64,000 bases of DNA from Ruminococcus sp. (GTDB taxonomy: Bacteria > Bacillota > Clostridia > Oscillospirales > Ruminococcaceae). Below the pieces are notes generated by a model. The model had not been told where the DNA came from, did not search any database, and saw only the letters and a program-made list of their open reading frames with translations. The stretch's first letter is position 1. Each line of letters opens with the position of its first letter. Below, in pieces: positions 54,330-63,236 of this stretch. The stretch covers positions 1 to 64,000 of the forward strand of contig JAGAJO010000008.1 in the NCBI GenBank assembly GCA_017626015.1, written 5' to 3'. The translations under genes were made by a program, and so were the position numbers.

Positions 54330-54965
54330 CTATTTCACTTTCCTGATCGGATGCCTTACAACTGTTTTCAGCTTTTCCGGTGCGACCCTGCGGGCGTCGC
54401 TGAGATAGATCTCATGGTGCAGGCGTTTCTGTGAAATATCAAGAGTATAGCCATGCTGCTCCATATATTCATGCATCAGTGCAACTGTTGCAGGCTCATC
54501 GTCATAGGGACCGATATGCATACACTGTACGCATATGCCTTCGTCTACAGTCAGAAACTCTACTTTGGAAAAGTCGGCGTTCTTTTTTGCCGACGCTTCG
54601 GCAACCGCCCAGCCGAAATCCTCTTTTGTTACAAAATCAGGGAGACGAATGACGGAAATAAACCGGAAATTCTCCTTATGCGCATAGTCGATCCCCTCGG
54701 AGCCGTCCTGCTGCCAGAAGCCCTCCAGCGGAGGCACTACATAGTCGAAATAGCCCTCGATCTGACGGTTTCCTTTTTTGCTCATTTTGATCGTAAAGGC
54801 TATTACGTAAAGCAAACCGATGGATCTCTTGTATTCGCTGTCTTCCGCATTGGGATCGCCTTTTCCTCTTACTGCAATATAATTCATTTTGGGAATTTCC
54901 ACGATGCACGGCTTGTTCTTCGGCATATAAAATTCCTTATATTCTTTTTTATAATCAAACGCCAC
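54330..54965 (-). CDS. GyrI-like small-molecule-binding protein
   Basis: A 211-aa protein of the GyrI-like/SOUL-type effector-binding family, without a DNA-binding domain. Conserved parts are IPKMNYIAVRGKGDPN, SIGLLYVIAFTIKMSKKG, FEGYFDYVVPPLEGFW-like QIEGYFDYVVPPLEGFW, and VQCMHIGPYDDEPATVALM. Such proteins may sequester or hydrolyse hydrophobic compounds. The start is GTG 54965, seven bases after AAAGGAGG; longer readings would translate through the tRNA-Ala gene. Confidence 0.85.
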   Translation of the reverse strand: MAFDYKKEYKEFYMPKNKPCIVEIPKMNYIAVRGKGDPNAEDSEYKRSIGLLYVIAFTIKMSKKGNRQIEGYFDYVVPPLEGFWQQDGSEGIDYAHKENFRFISVIRLPDFVTKEDFGWAVAEASAKKNADFSKVEFLTVDEGICVQCMHIGPYDDEPATVALMHEYMEQHGYTLDISQKRLHHEIYLSDARRVAPEKLKTVVRHPIRKVK

Positions 54966-55036
54966 CTGAAACCCTCCTTTATGATCGATGGGAATAAAAA
55001 AGCCGCAGCGGGGAATGCCCGTTACGGCGAGTGATC

Positions 55037-55112
55037 TGGTGGAGCATAGGGGATTTGAACCCCTGACCCCCACACTGCCAGTGTGATGCGCTACCAACTG
55101 CGCTAATGCCCC
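55037..55112 (-). tRNA. tRNA-Ala (anticodon GGC)
   Basis: Read on the minus strand: acceptor GGGGCAT/ATGCTCC, D arm with AGCGCAGTTGGTAGCGC, anticodon stem-loop TCACA-CTGGCAG-TGTGG giving GGC, T arm AGGGG-TTCAAAT-CCCCT, and encoded CCA. Reads GCC and GCU. Confidence 0.96.
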
Positions 55113-55319
55113 ATAAAATGTTTTGTTTTGTAAACAGCTGGACACTTACATATCCCGAATGTTATAACATGAATTTTTGCTGAATTTATTTTATCACATA
55201 TAATAAAAAATGTCAAGGGCTTTTGTGATAAATTCATGCAAACCGATTTTTACGATAAAATTCCGGAGCGCAGCGGAATATTTATATCCTGCGCACAGGC
55301 TTCTGCGGAAGGTATAAAG

Positions 55320-55488
55320 CTTAGGGTGCGTTGACACTACCGCTCAACGCCTGTCTTGCGGTCATATTTTCTGCATTTCTGCGTTGATTTTCCTTGGAAT
55401 ACGACATTATGCCTGCGAAGAATCTCCTTGAACTGCAAAAAATCTGTCCGCAATCCAAGCATTTCGGATAGTGTCAACACACCCTAAG
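55320..55488. mobile_element. MITE-like element with terminal inverted repeats
   Basis: The left end TTAGGGTGCGTTGACACTA and the right end TAGTGTCAACACACCCTAA are inverted repeats with one difference over 19 bases; the similarity continues a few bases inward (CCG/CGG). Between them are 120-130 bases without an intact gene. No clear target-site duplication is visible. It is probably a non-autonomous transposable element mobilised by a related transposase elsewhere. Confidence 0.8.
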
Positions 55489-55542
55489 GCAATATGCATA
55501 CAATGGCTGTGTGTTTTTTAGTAAAAAATTTGTTAAAAGCTA

Positions 55543-55571
55543 TTGACAAATGTATAATAGGTTGATATAAT
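55543..55571 (+). promoter_or_regulatory. Promoter of the second GntR-ABC module
   Basis: TTGACA (55543-55548) and TATAAT (55566-55571) with a 17-base spacer, both perfect consensus. Confidence 0.88.
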
Positions 55572-55599
55572 GTATATATCCGATATGCACATTATATCA
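55563..55599. promoter_or_regulatory. Inverted repeat, probable operator of the second GntR regulator
   Basis: TGATATAATGT (55563-55573) and ACATTATATCA (55589-55599) are perfect 11-base inverted repeats 15 bases apart. The left arm contains the -10 box, so a bound regulator would block transcription. Confidence 0.75.
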
Positions 55600-55624
55600 G
55601 CTTTAGAGCGAAAGGATCGAATCA

Positions 55625-56008
55625 ATGGACATTATTATAAGCAATTCATCGGGTGAACCGATCTATGAGCAGATATATTCTCAGATAAAGGGAATGATCA
55701 TGACAGGCGCATTAAAGGAGGGGGACGCCCTTCCGTCGATGCGTGCGCTTGCTCTTGCACTGAGAATAAGCGTTATTACTACAAAGCGTGCTTATGAGGA
55801 GCTTGAACGGGATGGATTTATAGAATCCTTCACCGGAAAGGGGAGCTTCGTAAAGGGTCAGAATGCCGAATTACTAAGGGAGGAGAACCTCCGGCAGACG
55901 GAGGAGCTGCTCTCGCAGGCGTGCTCAAAGGCGAAAATGTGCGGGATATCTCTTGAGGAAATGACGGAAATTCTTGAAATGATCTATGGGGGTTATGAAG
56001 ATGAGTGA
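55625..56008 (+). CDS. GntR-family regulator, YtrA type
   Basis: A 127-aa protein with a GntR winged helix (EPIYEQIYSQIKGMIMTGAL, PSMRALALALRISVITTKRA) and a short helical tail. The tail carries C-K-A-K-M-C-G, typical of this branch. It overlaps the ATPase start by eight bases. It probably binds the inverted repeat over its own promoter and senses envelope stress. Confidence 0.92.
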   Translation: MDIIISNSSGEPIYEQIYSQIKGMIMTGALKEGDALPSMRALALALRISVITTKRAYEELERDGFIESFTGKGSFVKGQNAELLREENLRQTEELLSQACSKAKMCGISLEEMTEILEMIYGGYEDE

Positions 56009-56894
56009 TTATGAAAATGCGATCGAGATAAAGGAGCTTACAAAAAGGTACGACGGCTTCACGATGGAGAACATTTCCTTTAATGTCAGGAAGGGGAGCA
56101 TTATGGGATTTATCGGGCAGAACGGAGCCGGAAAGACTACGACGATAAAATCTATACTGAATATTATTTCTCCCGACGAGGGCAGCATTAAGATCTTCGG
56201 GCTTGATAGCGTCAAGGACGAGCTTGCCGCAAAGCAGCGTTTATCCGCCGTGTTTGACGAGCTGCCCGTTCACGATATGCTCAACGCCAGACATATAGAC
56301 AGGATATTCAGAGATATTTACCCGCAGTGGGACAGTCAGACATTTTTCAATTATACCGACAGGTTTTCACTTCCTCAGAAGAAAAAGGTGGGGGAATTTT
56401 CAAAGGGTATGAAAATGAAGCTCCAGATAGCCGCAGCTCTTTCCCACAATGCCGAGCTGCTGGTCATGGACGAGGCTACTACAGGTCTTGACCCTGTGGT
56501 AAGAAACGAGGTGCTGGATATTTTCCTTGAATATCTTCAGGACGAAAATCACAGCATTTTAATGTCGTCTCATATCACAACGGATCTTGAAAAGATCGCA
56601 GACAGCGTTTCCTTTATCGACAGGGGAAGGCTTCTGCTCACAGGCTTCAAGGACGATATACTTGACAGTCACAGAGTGATAAAATGCTCAAAATCAGACT
56701 ATAAGGATATCGACAGCGAGGATATCGTAAGCGCAAGGCTTACCGATTTCGGAGCGGAGGTCATGATATCCGACAGAAAAAAATGTGAGAAAAAATATTC
56801 GGGAGCGGTCATGGATCATACCACTCTTGAGGAGATCATGATGTTTTACGTCCGCCAAAACAGCTCAAACGGCAAGACAAAGGAGTGGTCGTGA
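56001..56894 (+). CDS. ABC transporter ATP-binding protein (second GntR-ABC module)
   Basis: A 297-aa ATPase. Walker A is GQNGAGKTT, the signature region is EFSKGMKMKLQIAAAL, Walker B is LLVMDEATTGLD, the switch His is in MSSHITTD. Start 56001 lies inside the 3' end of the regulator gene; ATGs at 55986 and 55995 are less well placed. The C-terminal 90 residues form a small accessory domain. Confidence 0.93.
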   Translation: MSDYENAIEIKELTKRYDGFTMENISFNVRKGSIMGFIGQNGAGKTTTIKSILNIISPDEGSIKIFGLDSVKDELAAKQRLSAVFDELPVHDMLNARHIDRIFRDIYPQWDSQTFFNYTDRFSLPQKKKVGEFSKGMKMKLQIAAALSHNAELLVMDEATTGLDPVVRNEVLDIFLEYLQDENHSILMSSHITTDLEKIADSVSFIDRGRLLLTGFKDDILDSHRVIKCSKSDYKDIDSEDIVSARLTDFGAEVMISDRKKCEKKYSGAVMDHTTLEEIMMFYVRQNSSNGKTKEWS

Positions 56895-57652
56895 TGAAGG
56901 GACTTATTTTCAGGGAGATGTATCTGGCGAAAAAGAACTACATAATATGTGCATTTTCCCTTTTGCTGGTTGTGATACTGGAGGTCATGGTAAGGCTCAG
57001 CATTAATTTCGGCAATCTTTCAAAGCTTGAACCCGGGAGCCTGAATGATACGGATAATATTACATTTTACCTCTTTATATTCGGCATAGCCGCTGCTTCA
57101 TACGCTGTTTTTCTGAACGACGGAGCGATCGTAATGTCGGATATAAAATGCGGCTGGCAAACCTTTTCTTTCACCATTCCGGTCAGTGAGACAAGACTTG
57201 TGTTGGTGAAATACGTCATAAAGCTCTTCTGGCTTGTGCTTATATTTGTTTTTAGCGTGCTTAACGCCCTTATGGTCTGCGGGATCAGCGGAAGACCCTT
57301 TGACGATCTTCTGGTAAAAGTCCTTCTGGGGATATTTGCTCTGGCGTCGGCTATCACGTTTGTCTATACCCCTCTTATGCTGAAATTCAGATCAAGCGGA
57401 GTAGTTTCGGGAATTTTCATGGCATTATTCGCCCTGGTGTATTTCGGATTAATGTCAAGGGTCATGGCGTTTCTTGAAGAGCATGGATCTGAGGACGAAG
57501 ATGCTGCCGCAGAGGCTCTGACAGCATGGCTTAAGGATATCGCAAACACTGTAAAGCCATATGTTGTACCTGCGGGGATCCTGCTGGTCATCTGCACGTT
57601 TGCTGCGGGCTTTTTCGCAAGCGTAAGGCTTCTTAAAAGGAGGGAGAAATAA
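56894..57652 (+). CDS. ABC-2-type transporter membrane subunit
   Basis: A 252-aa protein with about six hydrophobic segments. Its ATG overlaps the stop of the ATPase gene. It resembles ABC-2 permeases of YtrA-controlled exporters and should pair with the following membrane protein. Confidence 0.82.
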   Translation: MKGLIFREMYLAKKNYIICAFSLLLVVILEVMVRLSINFGNLSKLEPGSLNDTDNITFYLFIFGIAAASYAVFLNDGAIVMSDIKCGWQTFSFTIPVSETRLVLVKYVIKLFWLVLIFVFSVLNALMVCGISGRPFDDLLVKVLLGIFALASAITFVYTPLMLKFRSSGVVSGIFMALFALVYFGLMSRVMAFLEEHGSEDEDAAAEALTAWLKDIANTVKPYVVPAGILLVICTFAAGFFASVRLLKRREK

Positions 57653-58365
57653 TGAGCGGGCTTATTTACAAGGAGATCGTGACGAACAGAAAAACGCTTA
57701 TTTTAATGGCTCTCGTCTCATCCGTTTTTTCCTTGATATTTTTTTTGCAGCCCGAGGAGGCTGATATACCCTCAACGATCTATTCTCTGCTGGGAATGAT
57801 GACGTTTGTATTTATATTCTTTATTATAGGAATGATGCAGCCGATGATCTTCGAGGCGGATGAGACCAAGCGCTGGGCTTATTTTATCTCATCGTCTCCT
57901 AAAGCGGCAAGGGGACAGGTCGAGTCCAAGTACATATTCATTCTTATGATATCCTTCGGTACGATGATACTGTGTATGGTGATAAACGATCTTGCGGAGC
58001 TTATAAACGGCGTTCCCGATATGTTCCTGCTTATATACAATCTGCTTATCATTCAGATATTTCTCAGGGCGCTGGAGCTGCCTTTTATTTTCCGTTTCGG
58101 GAGCAAGGCGGGAGGCTCCTACAAGGCTGCGGTATTTATAATAGCCTTTCTTGCGGTCATAGCTTATCTGCTTTTCGGCGATATTTCCATGTTTAATAAC
58201 ATCGATGCGCTTTACGAAAAAATTATTGCTTTTTTTAACGGGGAGATCCCCGACGGTCTGTATATTTTCATGGCTGTATCGCCCTACGCCGTTGGCGTTA
58301 TTTATTACATTTCGTACAGGATATCGGTGAAATTATACCTGAAGGGAGCTGAAAATTATGACTGA
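57652..58365 (+). CDS. ABC-2-type transporter membrane subunit
   Basis: A 237-aa protein with about six hydrophobic segments. It starts on the last base of the preceding stop codon and is followed by the CPBP protease with an eight-base overlap. EADETKRWAYFISSSPKAAR is a cytoplasmic loop conserved in this permease group. Confidence 0.82.
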   Translation: MSGLIYKEIVTNRKTLILMALVSSVFSLIFFLQPEEADIPSTIYSLLGMMTFVFIFFIIGMMQPMIFEADETKRWAYFISSSPKAARGQVESKYIFILMISFGTMILCMVINDLAELINGVPDMFLLIYNLLIIQIFLRALELPFIFRFGSKAGGSYKAAVFIIAFLAVIAYLLFGDISMFNNIDALYEKIIAFFNGEIPDGLYIFMAVSPYAVGVIYYISYRISVKLYLKGAENYD

Positions 58366-59218
58366 TGAAAAAAAGTCTGCGCTGAAAAGGATCGTGATCT
58401 TCACATTCCTCGCATTCCTGCCCGCATATGTCATTCAGCTTTGCCTGTTCAAAGACGGAGGAGCAGAGCACAGGTTCATATCCAACCTTGTTATGATGAC
58501 GCCTGCCGCTGCCAATATTTTAACACGTCTTATCACAAAAGACGGCAGCGATACTCTGCTCAGGATCAATTTCAGGGGCAACGGGAAATATTACATTGCC
58601 GCACTGCTTTATCCTCTGATATTAAGTGCGCTGAATGCCGCTGCCGGGATACTGTTTCTGGTAAAGGATCACAGCTTTGAAAATTCGGTCCTGAATAACA
58701 ATATTCCTCAGAGCATATATATGCTGCTTTTCCCTACAGCAGCGGGAGCGGTGACCTTTTTTATCTGCTGGGGAGAGGAGTTCGGCTGGAGGGGTTATCT
58801 CACTCCGCAGCTGGAAAAGCTTATGAGCAAGCCTGCGGCGATGTGCGTAAGCGGTGTTATCTGGGGACTATGGCACGCTCCTGCGGTGTCTCAGGGACTG
58901 AACTTCGGAAAGGATTATCCGCTGGAACCCTTTTCCGGCATTGCGGTGATGTGCGTAAGCTGTATATTTTACGGAATACTGCTGTCATGGCTTACGGAAA
59001 AAACAGGCTCTATCCTCCCTGCGGCGATCTGCCACTCATGCGTTGATATGGCGTCAAACACGTTTTCAAACCTTCTGATCCCACCCGGCTCAGAGTATAA
59101 GTACAATGATTTTTATTCGGGCTTGGTTTACGTCTGCATTGCCGCCGCAGTAGTTTCCGTCTGGATGGCTGTAATAGTCATAAGAAGAAAGCAGCACGGC
59201 GGCCAAATTGAGGTTTAG
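58358..59218 (+). CDS. CPBP-family intramembrane glutamic protease
   Basis: A 286-aa protein with about eight membrane segments and an intact CPBP (Abi) active site: EEFGWRGYL (EExxxR), VIWGLWHAPAV (second His motif) and AICHSCVDMASN (third). Such proteases process prenylated or short membrane peptides and often serve in bacteriocin self-immunity. Overlap with the ABC permease gene suggests joint function, for example in tolerance to a membrane-active peptide. Confidence 0.9.
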   Translation: MTDEKKSALKRIVIFTFLAFLPAYVIQLCLFKDGGAEHRFISNLVMMTPAAANILTRLITKDGSDTLLRINFRGNGKYYIAALLYPLILSALNAAAGILFLVKDHSFENSVLNNNIPQSIYMLLFPTAAGAVTFFICWGEEFGWRGYLTPQLEKLMSKPAAMCVSGVIWGLWHAPAVSQGLNFGKDYPLEPFSGIAVMCVSCIFYGILLSWLTEKTGSILPAAICHSCVDMASNTFSNLLIPPGSEYKYNDFYSGLVYVCIAAAVVSVWMAVIVIRRKQHGGQIEV

Positions 59219-59517
59219 ATCTTCTCCTAAATCGCTGTATTAGAGCGTGTTCACAGGTAACGTATTCATGTGTATCTCTCTCTGCCGAAGTCGGGGAGAG
59301 ATATATTAATTATATATCATAATCAGATGCAGCTTTCATACTGAAATTATTTTATATTGCATATTGCATTTTGCAGTAAAATATTGCTGGAATTTGTACA
59401 GCTTTAACAAAGAATAATTTTTATGAATATAATAATTGACTTATTCCTTAAAATGTAGTAAACTATATGTAGAAAATCTGGATTTTTGAAGAAAATAGTA
59501 TGAAGGGAATGTTCTGT
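59219..59517. other. Intergenic region with a hairpin and a promoter
   Basis: An imperfect hairpin at about 59273-59303 (TATCTCTC.../...GAGAGATA) resembles the stronger one after pflA. TTGACT (59436-59441) and TAAACT (59459-59464), 17 bases apart, form the probable promoter of the zinc-ribbon gene. No gene is seen. Confidence 0.5.
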
Positions 59518-60063
59518 ATGATGTTTTGTCCTAATTGCGGAGCACAGCTGAACGATGGAGTTGCCAATTGTCCGAATTGCGGAATGGTAATGAACAACAC
59601 AGCATATAATCCCGCAGCACAGCCTGTAGGTTATAACAACGGTTATGTTATGAATCAGCCGCCTATTATGCAGCTTAATACCAGCAGAGGTCTGGCAAAG
59701 TATATTCTTTTGTCATTGATCACTTTTGGTATCTATGGACTTGTGTGTATGTCCGGTATTTCCAGTGATATTAATACAATTGCGTCAAGATACGACGGAA
59801 AGCGCACAATGCATTTCTGTCTTCTGGCTTTTATTGTTACTCCTCTGACACTGGGTATAGGTGCGATCGTATGGTACCATAATATCTCGGCAAGGATCGG
59901 AAATGAACTGCGCAGAAGAGGTATAGCTTACGGCTTTGATGCAGCTTCTTTCTGGCTTTGGAATGTACTGGGTTCACTGATAATCATCGGACCTTTTGTG
60001 TATTGCCACAAAATGTTTAAAGCAATGAATCTTCTGGCTGAAAATTATAATGTTTATGGTTAA
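59518..60063 (+). CDS. Zinc-ribbon DUF4234-type membrane protein
   Basis: A 181-aa protein with an N-terminal zinc ribbon (FCPNCGAQLNDGVANCPNCG), a Tyr/Asn/Pro linker and a membrane domain from about 60 with three or four hydrophobic segments (LAKYILLSLITFGIYGLVCM, then IVTPLTLGIGAIVWYHNISA), matching DUF4234. Function unknown. The start is 59518 or 59521 by spacing from AAGGGA. Confidence 0.8.
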   Translation: MMFCPNCGAQLNDGVANCPNCGMVMNNTAYNPAAQPVGYNNGYVMNQPPIMQLNTSRGLAKYILLSLITFGIYGLVCMSGISSDINTIASRYDGKRTMHFCLLAFIVTPLTLGIGAIVWYHNISARIGNELRRRGIAYGFDAASFWLWNVLGSLIIIGPFVYCHKMFKAMNLLAENYNVYG

Positions 60064-60076
60064 TCAATAATGCACA

Positions 60077-60108
60077 GGACAGGCACATCTGAGTGTCTGT
60101 CCTTTTTT
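60077..60108 (+). terminator. Intrinsic terminator after the zinc-ribbon gene
   Basis: AGGACAGGCAC pairs with GTGTCTGTCCT, followed by T residues. Confidence 0.82.
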
Positions 60109-60256
60109 CTTACCCTATAAAACGGAGCGAATGGGGCGTTGTTTGTATGTATCGTACAAAAATAGGAATGAAATTTTGTATAATATTTTCCCATAAAAAG
60201 AGCCGGGGTCATACGTATATAAAATAAGATCTGTTTATATTACAGGAGGAGATATT

Positions 60257-61666
60257 ATGAAAAAGACGATAATCAAGCTGTTATGCATTGCATCTGTTTT
60301 TTCCGCCTTTTCGCTGGTCTCGTGCGGTGAGGTAGTGAGCGATACTTCTCAGGGCGGAAAGCCGGGCGTTCAGGCGGACAGCTCAGCGGATGATACATCT
60401 GCGGATGACACATCCGTTGGCAGCACTTTAGCAGACGATACAAAAAGCGATGTGAAGGATCAGCCGGGAAAAGCGGATGACAGCAGCTCTGCGGCGGATA
60501 TGCCCGAAAAGACCCACGGAGATCCGTCCATTGAGGAATGCGGTGAGGATTTCAAGAAAGGCTATAATGATTTCGCCGCGGAGCTGTTCAGACGGACGGC
60601 AGCCTCCGACGCAGCGGACGGAAAAAACGTGCTGGTCTCTCCGGAATCGGTGATCATGGCGCTGGGCATGACTGCAAACGGAGCTAACGGCGAAACGCTT
60701 TCCCAGATGAGGAACGTTCTTTGCAAGGACGTGGACGGACAGAGCTTTAACGACAATATGCTTTTCCTTCTCGATAAGTCGGAAAGCTCTGAGGACGTGA
60801 CGTTCAGCATTGCAAACTCGCTGTGGGCAAGAAGCAGCGGCTTCACGCTCGGTCAGGATTTTGCGGATATGGCGGCTGAATACTTCGGAGCAAGTGTGTA
60901 TTCAGAGCCGTTTGACGGAACAACGGTGGGCAAAATAAACGACTGGGTAAACGAAAAGACAGACGGAATGATACCGTCTATTATCAACCAGCTTTCGCCC
61001 ACTGACGTTACGGTGCTGTTAAACGCTATTGCATTTCAGGGCAGCTGGGCAAAGCCCTACGAGGACTTCAATGTAGACGAAAAGGGAGTATTTAATGCGT
61101 ACGGCGGTGAAAAGCAGGATTGCGCTATGCTTCACAGCACGGAGGACGTATACATAAGCGACAGCTCCGCAAAGGGCTTTCTGAAATATTACAAGGGGTT
61201 CGACTACGCTTTTATGGCGATACTGCCAAACGAGGGAGTTTCCGTTGAGGATTATATTTCCTCTATGACGGGAGAAGGATTTTCTTCGCTGTTAAACTCC
61301 GCAGAGCGGGGCGTTAATGTTATAGCCCAGATACCTGAATTTTCATACGACTACGGTGCGCATCTGGCTAGTCCGCTGAACGATATGGGAATGGAGCTTC
61401 CCTTTACAGCGGATGCGGATTTTACGGCTATGGGTGAGACGGAAACGGGGATCTTGTGTATAAGCGACGTTATACATAAAACTCACATCGAGCTTGACCG
61501 CACCGGAACAAAGGCTGCTGCCGCTACTGCCGTAATTATGAAGGATTCAGCAGAGGCGGTCACGGAGGTTTACGAGGTAAAGCTTGACAGACCGTTTGTG
61601 TATGCGATAGTTGATGTTCAGAACAGTATACCCGTTTTCATAGGCGCAGTTAATTCGGTAAAATAG
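60257..61666 (+). CDS. Serpin lipoprotein
   Basis: A 469-aa protease inhibitor. It has a lipoprotein signal (LVSC, Cys23) and a Ser/Asp/Thr linker repeated as DDTSADDTS to about 90. The serpin fold then begins; NVLVSPESVIMALGMTANGA, NSLWARS, NDWVNEKTDGMIPSIINQL and ILPNEGVSVEDY are family marks. The hinge TGTKAAAATAVIM precedes the reactive loop, so inhibition by the usual suicide mechanism is likely. By hinge counting the scissile bond would lie near Ser-Ala in MKDSAEAV (inference). It would protect the surface or extracellular enzymes against serine proteases. Confidence 0.93.
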   Translation: MKKTIIKLLCIASVFSAFSLVSCGEVVSDTSQGGKPGVQADSSADDTSADDTSVGSTLADDTKSDVKDQPGKADDSSSAADMPEKTHGDPSIEECGEDFKKGYNDFAAELFRRTAASDAADGKNVLVSPESVIMALGMTANGANGETLSQMRNVLCKDVDGQSFNDNMLFLLDKSESSEDVTFSIANSLWARSSGFTLGQDFADMAAEYFGASVYSEPFDGTTVGKINDWVNEKTDGMIPSIINQLSPTDVTVLLNAIAFQGSWAKPYEDFNVDEKGVFNAYGGEKQDCAMLHSTEDVYISDSSAKGFLKYYKGFDYAFMAILPNEGVSVEDYISSMTGEGFSSLLNSAERGVNVIAQIPEFSYDYGAHLASPLNDMGMELPFTADADFTAMGETETGILCISDVIHKTHIELDRTGTKAAAATAVIMKDSAEAVTEVYEVKLDRPFVYAIVDVQNSIPVFIGAVNSVK

Positions 61667-61705
61667 ACCTTTTTAATGTATTTAGATATATCTCATAAGG
61701 CAAAT

Positions 61706-61741
61706 ATCCCGCACGGAAAAGGCTCCGTGCGGGATAAGCTT
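61706..61741. terminator. Bidirectional terminator between serpin and isomerase-like gene
   Basis: ATCCCGCACGGA pairs with TCCGTGCGGGAT around AAAGGC, with A/T flanks on both sides. Confidence 0.85.
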
Positions 61742-61751
61742 TTACAGAATA

Positions 61752-63236
61752 TCATGCAAAGGGATTTTCGGTGGGATACATCATGCCCTTTGGGCGGTTG
61801 AAGCCGATGTCGGTCATTCCCAGATATGTCATTACCGAGTGAATAGCCTTTCCGCAGTGACCGAAGGCTACAGCTCCGTGATGGGGATAATTCTTTTCGA
61901 TAAGCACATGGCGGTAAAATCTTCCCATTTCGTTTATAGCGAAAATTCCGATAGAGCCGAATGAACAGGTGGAAACAGGGAGAACCTCGCCCTCTGCGAT
62001 ATATCCCTTGAGAAGTGCGTCGGCTGTGGACTGGAATCTGAAGAAGGTGATCTCTCCGGGCTTGATGTCGCCCTCGATGGTTCCTCTGGAAATGTTCGGC
62101 TCGCTGTCCGGCTCGAGATTCCTTTTCATTATCCTCTGGAATTTCATTTCAGGCTGTTGAATAAAGCAGGAAGGGGTATTTCCGCAGTGGAAGCCCATAA
62201 AGGTATCCTTAATGGTATAGGGGAATTTGCCTTCGATATGCTCGCTGTAAATATCGGACGGAACTGAATTGTTGATATCAAGCAGAGTTACCGGCTTTCC
62301 GGAAACGCAAATGCCCACATATTCGCTTACTGCGCCGTAGATATCCACCTCGCAGGCAACGGGTATGCCCATACCTGTAAGACGTGAATTTACATAGCAC
62401 GGAACAAATCCGAACTGGGTCTGGAATGCCGGCCAGCACTTGTTTGCAAAGGCGACATATTCACGGCTGCCCTTGTGAGCCTCCGCCCAATCAAGGAGGG
62501 TAAGCTCGTACTGGGCAAGACGGGGAAGGATCCCAGCCATTTTATTTCCGTCGCCAAGCTCCTTTTCCATATCGGCAACGACGGAGGGTATCCTTTCGTC
62601 CCCTGCATGAGCGTTAAAGGCTTCAAAGAGGTCAAGCTCGGAATTTTCCTCGATCTCGATACCCATATTATAAAGCTGCTTTATGGGCGCATTGCAGGCA
62701 AGAAAATCCTGCGGGCGGGGACCGAAGCTGATGACCTTAAGGTTATTAAGACCGATCACCGCTCTTGCAACGGGGATAAACTCGCTTATCATTTTTGCCA
62801 CCTCTGCGGGAGTTCCTATGGGGTATTCGGGTATGTAAGCTTTTACTCCCCTCAAAGCAAGGTTATAGCTTGCGTTGAGCATTCCGCAGTATGCGTCTCC
62901 TCTGCTGTCGATAAGCTCTCCGCAGCAAGGCTCCTCGGCGGCAGCGACGAACATTACGGGGCCGTCAAACTTTTTGGCGAGAAGCGTTTCGGAGCTTTCG
63001 GGTCCGAAGTTTCCGAGATAGACCACAAGGGCATTGCAGCCTGCGGAGTTTATCTCGTCCAGCGCTTTCAGCATATCCTTTTCGTTTTCCACTACGGTGG
63101 GACACTCATATATCTCGCCGTAGCTTTTCCTGTACTCCTCGCAGACCTTTATTCTTCTCGACTCGGAAAGGGACATTGGGAAGCAGTCTCTTGAAACGGC
63201 TGCGATACCGATTTTAACTGACGGAATATTTTTCAT
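61752..63236 (-). CDS. L-fucose/L-arabinose isomerase-family protein
   Basis: A 494-aa protein of the fucose/arabinose isomerase superfamily: an N-terminal Rossmann-like part (LVVYLGNFGPESSETLLAKK), a middle part (VISFGPRPQDFLACNAPIKQ) and a C-terminal beta-barrel part with EVDIYGAVSEYVG and HHGAVAFGHCG. It is shorter than and only distantly similar to the fucose isomerase at 49493, so the substrate may be another sugar. It stands alone on the minus strand. AGGTTG precedes the ATG weakly. Confidence 0.82.
   Translation of the reverse strand: MKNIPSVKIGIAAVSRDCFPMSLSESRRIKVCEEYRKSYGEIYECPTVVENEKDMLKALDEINSAGCNALVVYLGNFGPESSETLLAKKFDGPVMFVAAAEEPCCGELIDSRGDAYCGMLNASYNLALRGVKAYIPEYPIGTPAEVAKMISEFIPVARAVIGLNNLKVISFGPRPQDFLACNAPIKQLYNMGIEIEENSELDLFEAFNAHAGDERIPSVVADMEKELGDGNKMAGILPRLAQYELTLLDWAEAHKGSREYVAFANKCWPAFQTQFGFVPCYVNSRLTGMGIPVACEVDIYGAVSEYVGICVSGKPVTLLDINNSVPSDIYSEHIEGKFPYTIKDTFMGFHCGNTPSCFIQQPEMKFQRIMKRNLEPDSEPNISRGTIEGDIKPGEITFFRFQSTADALLKGYIAEGEVLPVSTCSFGSIGIFAINEMGRFYRHVLIEKNYPHHGAVAFGHCGKAIHSVMTYLGMTDIGFNRPKGMMYPTENPFA

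Noticed and set aside
54966-55145. N-terminal extension of the GyrI-like protein
   Set aside because: The extension is a translation of the tRNA-Ala gene and its flank; a GTG with an ideal ribosome site begins the real protein at 54965.
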